A stretch of 5,741 nt of DNA from Faecalimonas sp. (GTDB lineage: Bacteria; Bacillota_A; Clostridia; Lachnospirales; Lachnospiraceae), in the NCBI GenBank assembly GCA_026169575.1, contig JAPFCT010000350.1, positions 1 through 5,741 of the forward strand, in the 5' to 3' direction. The notes beneath the pieces are model-generated. The model saw only the letters and a program-made list of their open reading frames with translations, did no database searches and was not told where the DNA came from. The stretch's first letter is position 1, and every line of letters starts with the position of its first letter. Made by a program: the position numbers and the translations under genes. Below, piece by piece: positions 5,457 to 5,741 of this stretch.

Positions 5457-5741
5457 CTAGAATCTTGTATTGATGGATGGCATATCAAAAGAAGTATTCA
5501 GTAAATCCTGTAAATCGCCTGAAATATCTACATTGGTCGGTGTTACAAGGAAAATGTATGTAGAGATCTTCTGAAGATTTCCATCTATTGCAAATGCTGC
5601 ACCAGAGATAAAATCAATGATTCTCTGTGCAATTTCCAGATCAAGTCCTTCCAGATTCAGAATAACGGTACGTCCGCCCAGAAGCGATTCTGTGATTGCG
5701 CGCGCATCATCCACAGATGTCGGACGGATCACGCATACTTC
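5457..5741 (-). CDS. sepF: Cell division protein SepF, C-terminal part (gene runs off the window)
   Basis: The visible 94 residues start in mid-gene at EVCVIRPTSVDDARAI and end in MPSINTRF. This is the conserved SepF domain: PTSVDDARAITESLLGGRTV, then LNLEGLDLEIAQRIIDFISG, then IDGNLQKISTYIFLVTP. SepF polymerises into rings, binds the FtsZ C-terminus and anchors the Z-ring to the membrane through an N-terminal amphipathic helix, which lies outside this window. An internal GTG at 5732 is not the start, because conserved sequence (EVCV) continues upstream to the edge. The stop TAG overlaps the ylmH ribosome binding site 7 nt before ylmH. Usual neighbours in Bacillus (ylmG, divIVA) are absent between sepF and lspA. 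Confidence 0.93.
   Translation of the reverse strand, partial: EVCVIRPTSVDDARAITESLLGGRTVILNLEGLDLEIAQRIIDFISGAAFAIDGNLQKISTYIFLVTPTNVDISGDLQDLLNTSFDMPSINTRF

Overview
The window looks like core chromosomal DNA of a low-GC Gram-positive gut anaerobe, most likely a Lachnospiraceae-type Clostridia (Blautia/Dorea/Ruminococcus-like). I infer this from the moderate AT bias, AGGAGG-type ribosome binding sites, the sepF-ylmH-lspA-rluD order, the cytidylate-kinase-like protein and the B12-dependent methyltransferase genes. The species cannot be fixed from the sequence alone.

Layout, right to left. Positions 3212-5741 (minus strand) hold a tightly packed division and envelope operon: the C-terminal part of sepF (runs off the window), ylmH (S4 RNA-binding protein), lspA (lipoprotein signal peptidase) and an RluD-type pseudouridine synthase. 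Gaps are 4-17 nt, and two ribosome binding sites are embedded in the upstream stop-codon region. Positions 2474-3206 hold a cytidylate-kinase-like gene on the same strand. It has its own candidate promoter, whose -10 lies inside a 32-nt near-perfect palindrome. A 19-bp perfect hairpin at 2408-2452 separates this gene from a convergent plus-strand TtcA-family tRNA-thiolation gene (1661-2395). A 144-bp divergent promoter region (1517-1660) serves that gene on one side and dtd (D-aminoacyl-tRNA deacylase, minus strand) on the other.

Positions 1-1048 are the unusual part. Downstream of dtd, on the same strand, are two genes that belong together functionally: a uroporphyrinogen-decarboxylase-fold (MtaA/CmuA-like) methyltransferase and a B12-binding corrinoid protein. 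Both appear broken. The methyltransferase has a +1-type frame disruption at a seven-A tract, 5 codons after its start, so the ribosome stops after 13 residues. Removing one A gives an uninterrupted 294-residue protein. The corrinoid protein has an in-frame TAA after 45 residues, inside a small perfect palindrome, although family homology seems to resume after the stop. The simplest reading is a methyl-transfer module decaying behind an intact dtd; reversible slippage at the A tract is the alternative.

No tRNA, rRNA, CRISPR array, insertion sequence or phage gene was seen. I did not identify a wholly new system; the best leads are the double lesion at 1-1048 and the palindrome over the cytidylate-kinase-like promoter.
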